A stretch of 36,113 bases of DNA, taken from JAJYRX01 sp041655275 (GTDB lineage Bacteria > Pseudomonadota > Gammaproteobacteria > Burkholderiales > Burkholderiaceae_B). This document shows, in pieces, positions 32,965-36,113 of this stretch. Position numbers and translations under genes: made by a program. Within the stretch, counting starts at the first letter, position 1. Every line of letters begins with the position of its first letter. Below the pieces are notes generated by a model. It made no database searches. It was given only the letters and a program-made list of their open reading frames with translations, and was not told the origin of the DNA. Location: positions 1-36,113 of the forward strand of contig JBBAFU010000020.1 of the NCBI GenBank assembly GCA_041655275.1, given 5' to 3'.

Positions 32965-33385
32965 ATCTTTAGCAATGTGGCCCACCTTTCCCCACCCCTG
33001 AGTAAATCCTCCAGCAGGGGATTCACAATTTCCACTCCCCACGGGGACAGCAATGCGCCGAGCGCTACGCAATTGAGCACAACCGTGATCCAGAAGACGG
33101 ACTGAAACGAAGGCTTGGATGATTTGTGCCGGAACACCCGCTGGGCGCCTTGATTCGCTCGCCGGCAAATGCAACTGATTTCGCCTGGGGCCGTCCATTG
33201 TCATCCATGCCCAGCTCGTAGGTCACAAGCGCGTCGAGTTCCGGGCGGCGTGCCCGGCTGGAAAACGACGTGATGTGTACGAAAACCTGTTTTCCTGCCT
33301 CGAGCGGCGTTATGAAACCAAAGCCCTGGTCATCCTTCCAGGTAGTGATCCGGCCCTGATGGCGCGCGCATATCGCTGCTCCCAT
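32961..33385 (-). pseudogene. Cold-shock domain + DUF1294 membrane protein, internally deleted
   Basis: The 5' part encodes a cold-shock domain (HQGRITTWKDDQGFGFITP, QVFVHITSFS, VTYELGMDDNGRPQAKSVAFAGERI). In intact proteins of this kind it is followed by a four-helix DUF1294 domain. Here, near 33140, the sequence jumps to the DUF1294 C-terminus, which reads in another frame (FRHKSSKPSFQSVFW, ITVVLNC) to the stop at 32961-32963. The middle of the membrane domain is gone and the frame is broken, so the cold-shock frame runs on into nonsense to 33065. ATG 33385 is the nearest start but replaces the usual Met before RHQG. Confidence 0.8.
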
Positions 33386-33501
33386 GAAAAGCTGACAAGC
33401 ACATGAAAAGCCGGTAGCGTAAGGGCTGCGACCTGATGCCATCATCCCGCTTCCAGATCGCCCCATGTCCGACAATCCCCGAAGTTCCGGAGTGTTCCAC
33501 G

Positions 33502-34047
33502 ATGATCAGACTCATTGCAGCGACAATCTCACTGGCTCTGCTATCGGCCTGCGCAGGCCCGCGCATCGATACCGACGTGGACCCGATGACAGACTTCAGC
33601 CGCTATCACAGCTATGTCTGGACGCAGGAACCCATGGACGCGCCACCGCTGGTGAGACAACGTATCGTGCGCACCATCGATGAGCAACTGCGGGCCAAAG
33701 GGTGGCAGCGCCGGGAATCCGGACATGAGGCAGACATCGGCATCGTAGCGCATGTGGCGACGGAAACGCGGCAGAATCTGGATACCTTCTACAGCGGCCC
33801 GGCCTGGGCCGGCTGGGGATGGCATGGCGGCTGGGGCATGGGCATGGGTATGGCGCAGACCATCGTCACAACATACGAGGTGGGTACGCTGGTCGTTGAT
33901 ATGTTCGATCTGAAGGACAGGCGTGCCGTGTGGCGCGGCAACATCAGCGGCACCATCCCCGACTCATCGGAAAGGCTCAACAAGGGCATCCAGGATGGCA
34001 TTGCCCGGCTGTTCGAGGGGTTCCCCCCTGACAGCAACAGGAAATAA
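33502..34047 (+). CDS. DUF4136-type lipoprotein
   Basis: A 181-residue outer-envelope lipoprotein. The signal peptide ends in the lipobox LSAC with acylated Cys17. The mature part has the DUF4136 layout: early DFSRYHSYVW, a mid-protein DIGIVAHVATE strand, a Gly/Trp/Met-rich loop (AWAGWGWHGGWGMGMGM), then TLVVDMFDLKDRRAVWRGNISGTI and an amphipathic C-terminal helix. Function unknown for the family. ATG 33502 is chosen because the signal peptide starts there; the open frame upstream is not homologous. It is followed after seven bases by the HEPN gene. Confidence 0.85.
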   Translation: MIRLIAATISLALLSACAGPRIDTDVDPMTDFSRYHSYVWTQEPMDAPPLVRQRIVRTIDEQLRAKGWQRRESGHEADIGIVAHVATETRQNLDTFYSGPAWAGWGWHGGWGMGMGMAQTIVTTYEVGTLVVDMFDLKDRRAVWRGNISGTIPDSSERLNKGIQDGIARLFEGFPPDSNRK

Positions 34048-34054
34048 TCCCCAA

Positions 34055-34735
34055 ATGACCATACTCACATCCGCAGATGACGGCCCACTGACCCACGCTG
34101 TACTCAAGGCGCACCACCGCCAGGTGCGCGAATCACACCCCGACGGCCTGAGCCTGCGCATCCACCGCGCACTGAGCTGGCTGAATCGTGCAGAACAGGC
34201 AGAGGACGTGGACGGCAAGTTCATCTTCCTGTGGATTTCCTTCAATGCGGCCTACGCGCAGGAACTGGATGACAGCGAGCGCATGTCCGACCAGTTTCTG
34301 TTCATGGCCTTTCTTGGAAAGCTCTGCGATCTTGATATCGACAGACACCTTCACGATCTGATCTGGAACGAGTTTTCCGGCAGCATCCGCACCCTGCTCG
34401 ACAACCCCTACGTCTACCACCCGTTCTGGGAGTTTCAGCGTGGTCGTATCGATGAAGATGAATGGAAGCGCCGGTTTGAAGGCGCCAGAAAAATGGCACA
34501 GCGGGCACTCGCCAATGGCGATACACCCCTGCTGCTCTCGATTGCGTTCCGTCGCCTCTACATGCTGCGCAATCAATTGATCCATGGCGGCGCCACCTGG
34601 GGCGGCCGGGTCAACCGCGAACAGCTGCGCGACTGTACCCGGCTCCTGGGCAAACTGGTGCCTGTCATCATCAGACTGATGATGACCAATCCGAACACGC
34701 TATGGGGTGATGCAGTCTACCCTGTCGTGAACTGA
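34055..34735 (+). CDS. HEPN-domain protein (putative RNase-like)
   Basis: A 226-residue helical protein. The region SLRIHRALSWLNRAEQAEDVDGKFIFLWISFNAAYAQ (33-69) resembles the first helices of Apea-like HEPN proteins, and RNQLIH (172-177) is the HEPN R-x4-H active-site motif. Many HEPN proteins are metal-independent RNases in toxin-antitoxin, abortive-infection or CRISPR systems; others are only nucleotide-binding scaffolds. No MNT nucleotidyltransferase partner is present. It follows the DUF4136 gene by seven bases with AGGA as weak ribosome site. Confidence 0.75.
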   Translation: MTILTSADDGPLTHAVLKAHHRQVRESHPDGLSLRIHRALSWLNRAEQAEDVDGKFIFLWISFNAAYAQELDDSERMSDQFLFMAFLGKLCDLDIDRHLHDLIWNEFSGSIRTLLDNPYVYHPFWEFQRGRIDEDEWKRRFEGARKMAQRALANGDTPLLLSIAFRRLYMLRNQLIHGGATWGGRVNREQLRDCTRLLGKLVPVIIRLMMTNPNTLWGDAVYPVVN

Positions 34736-34837
34736 TCGTGGCGAGCACAACCGGCATCTGCGATCGGGCGGGCAAGAATTCAGAATATCGAAATCCACTA
34801 CTATTTCCTCATGCTGGCAAAAAGGAGTCCACAATAT

Positions 34838-35401
34838 ATGACCGCGCGCACGCGTCTGCTCCTGCTCAACAAACCGTTCGGCGTGCTGACGCAGTTCACC
34901 GACCGGCAGGGGCGTCCCACGCTCAAGGACTATGTGAACGTGCCCGATGTCTACCCGGCCGGGCGACTCGATCGCGACAGCGAAGGCCTTCTGCTGCTCA
35001 CCAATGACGGACGGCTCCAGTCGCGCATTGCCGACCCGCGGCATCGCATGTCAAAGACGTATTGGGCCCAGGTGGAAGGCGAGCCCTCTGCAGATCAGAT
35101 TGCCCGGCTCGCGGCGGGGCCACCGCTGAAGGACGGGCCCACCCTGTCCGCCACGGTGCGCCCGATGGCGGCACCCGCACTGTGGACCCGCGACCCGCCG
35201 GTGCGTTTTCGCAAGCACATCCCGACGGCGTGGCTGGAAATTACTGTGCATGAAGGTCGCAACCGGCAGGTCAGACGCATGACGGCGGCAGTCGGCCTGC
35301 CCACATTGCGCCTGGTACGCGTGGCCATTGGCCCATGGGATCTGGGCAGTCTGCAGCCGGGCCAATGGCGTGAGGTCGATCCGGGTCGTGTTTCGGCTTG
35401 A
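34838..35401 (+). CDS. rluE: 23S rRNA pseudouridine synthase RluE
   Basis: A 187-residue RsuA/RluE-family pseudouridine synthase, which in E. coli modifies U2457 of 23S rRNA. The catalytic Asp45 is in AGRLDRDSEGLLLLTNDG. KTYWAQVEG, EITVHEGRNRQVRRMTAAVGLPTLRLVRVAIG and the short N-terminus without S4 domain fit RluE. AAAGGAG (34820-34826) favours ATG 34838 over ATG 34811. It is a housekeeping gene inside otherwise accessory DNA. Confidence 0.92.
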   Translation: MTARTRLLLLNKPFGVLTQFTDRQGRPTLKDYVNVPDVYPAGRLDRDSEGLLLLTNDGRLQSRIADPRHRMSKTYWAQVEGEPSADQIARLAAGPPLKDGPTLSATVRPMAAPALWTRDPPVRFRKHIPTAWLEITVHEGRNRQVRRMTAAVGLPTLRLVRVAIGPWDLGSLQPGQWREVDPGRVSA

Positions 35402-35451
35402 AGGCTCAGTGCTATTCAATCCTGTCTAACGTCCTGGCGAGTCTTGGCGTA

Positions 35452-35982
35452 TCAGGTATCGAAGACGTCTTCAAGCTGCCGGGCATCCAGCACCCTGAGC
35501 GCCCATTGCTGCACGGTATCGGCATCTGCTTGAGCGATGCGCTCTGCAGCCCATTCGGGTATGGTGCCAAAGCGACGTTGAAGCTGAGCTTGCAACAAAC
35601 GAACAGCGCCCGCAAGCCGGCCTTCTTGTAGACCAAAACGTCGGCCTTCCTCCATTCCGGCATCCTTCTCTTTCTTGAGCAGGTAGCGGTCGATGCTGCT
35701 GAGTTGTTCCAACATGGCGGAATCCTCCGACTGTTCCAGGATTTCGATGAAACGCGCATCAAGCTGCGGGGGCAGCACCAGCAGACGGTCGATCAACCGG
35801 AACACCGCACCCCGCAATGCAGGGCCATACGCCCATTGCCTGAGCGCACGGGCAAGCCTGAGCTTGCTCGCAAGACGGGTGGCGCCGGATGCAGCAGCCC
35901 GCACTTCAAGCTGGGCCAACACTATGACGGCAAAGGGATTGACCGGTGCCAGCATCTCCAATTCTGCCACACGATGGCGCAA
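35452..35982 (-). pseudogene. C-terminal half of an Rpn/PD-(D/E)XK transposase-like protein, cut by an IS
   Basis: 176 residues from a TTG codon to the stop. The sequence matches the C-terminal half of large Rpn/YhgA-type recombination-promoting nuclease relatives: NPFAVIVLAQLEVRA, LRLARALRQWAYGP, FRFLIDRLL-like helix, a charged MEEGRRFGLQEGRLAGAVRLLQAQLQRRFG linker and the ending RVLDARQLEDVFDT. The N-terminal nuclease half, which carries the PD-(D/E)XK residues, is missing. Family homology runs out about 35990, exactly where IS-like repeats begin, so the gene was interrupted. Confidence 0.7.
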
Positions 35983-35992
35983 GACAGAGTCT

Positions 35993-36113
35993 TTTCCAAT
36001 ATGACATGAGTCTGAGCGAGGTCTCGCGTTTCCAACATGAGATGAGTCTGAAGCGTTCGCGGTTTGGCTTTAAGTGGTCGATCATTAGTCATGGTGATCG
36101 ATATGCAAGAAGA
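35993..36113 (+). mobile_element. End of an insertion sequence, probably IS21 family
   Basis: Two direct repeats, 35993-36018 and 36029-36055, share TTTCCAA(T/C)ATGA and ATGAGTCTGA with a spacing of 36 bases. Repeated motifs just inside the end are a hallmark of IS21-family elements. A possible transposase start follows at 36091. The element continues beyond the window and interrupts an Rpn-type gene at its left edge. The family assignment is tentative. Confidence 0.5.
36091..36113 (+). CDS. Start of a possible IstA-type transposase (3' end outside window)
   Basis: ATG 36091 (or GTG 36094) opens a frame MVIDMQE that runs off the window. Its placement about 100 bases inside the IS end, after the terminal repeats, fits the first gene (istA) of an IS21 element. 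Seven residues are too few to identify it by sequence. Confidence 0.3.

Overview
The window reads as the chromosome of a GC-rich betaproteobacterium, most likely Burkholderiales and close to Alcaligenaceae. The grounds are the hemA-prfA-prmC-grxD-ubiX gene order (the order known from Bordetella and relatives), the atpIBEFHAGDC operon, the sequence of the c subunit, and the strong G/C bias at third codon positions. Both ends lie inside insertion sequences: an ISL3-type transposase tail on the left and a probable IS21-like end on the right. The window may therefore be a whole assembly contig bounded by repeats.

Layout. 1-291: a tandemly duplicated 3' end of an ISL3-family element plus a third, diverged terminal repeat, abutting tRNA-Leu(CAA). 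387-7435: htpG behind a sigma32-like promoter, a glycine-zipper lipoprotein, a CopD-like membrane protein and a di-haem cytochrome c peroxidase (each of these two preceded by an FNR/ANR-type box), an aldo/keto reductase, a GST and a ParB-fold protein. 7440-9008: a tandem glycine riboswitch in front of a dadA-like dehydrogenase. 9009-13120 (minus): dienelactone hydrolase, ilvD, nadE and cobB, with nadE and cobB overlapping by one base. 13249-14043: a TauE/SafE exporter. 14053-21477 (minus): the complete F1Fo ATP synthase operon, with RNA hairpins around atpE. 21571-24554: an enoyl-CoA hydratase divergent from an M61 peptidase and folB. 24541-28701 (minus): hemA-prfA-prmC-grxD-ubiX, tightly overlapping. 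28821-28896: tRNA-Phe and its terminator.

From about 28.95 kb the character changes to accessory DNA: a HigBA-type toxin-antitoxin pair with an atypically short toxin N-terminus, a small membrane ORF whose ATG overlaps the toxin ATG, a two-gene cassette of a cytoplasmic subtilisin-like protease and a cytoplasmic alpha/beta-hydrolase with its own promoter, a cold-shock/DUF1294 pseudogene with an internal deletion, a DUF4136 lipoprotein, a stand-alone HEPN-domain protein, the housekeeping rluE, and the C-terminal half of an Rpn-type (PD-(D/E)XK) protein cut by the right-hand IS.

The most plausible undescribed system is the protease-hydrolase cassette (29882-32964). Both enzymes keep visible catalytic residues and lack signal peptides, they form one transcription unit, and they sit beside a toxin-antitoxin locus, a HEPN gene and IS-damaged genes. 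Its function cannot be read from the sequence; a stress or defence role is inference only.
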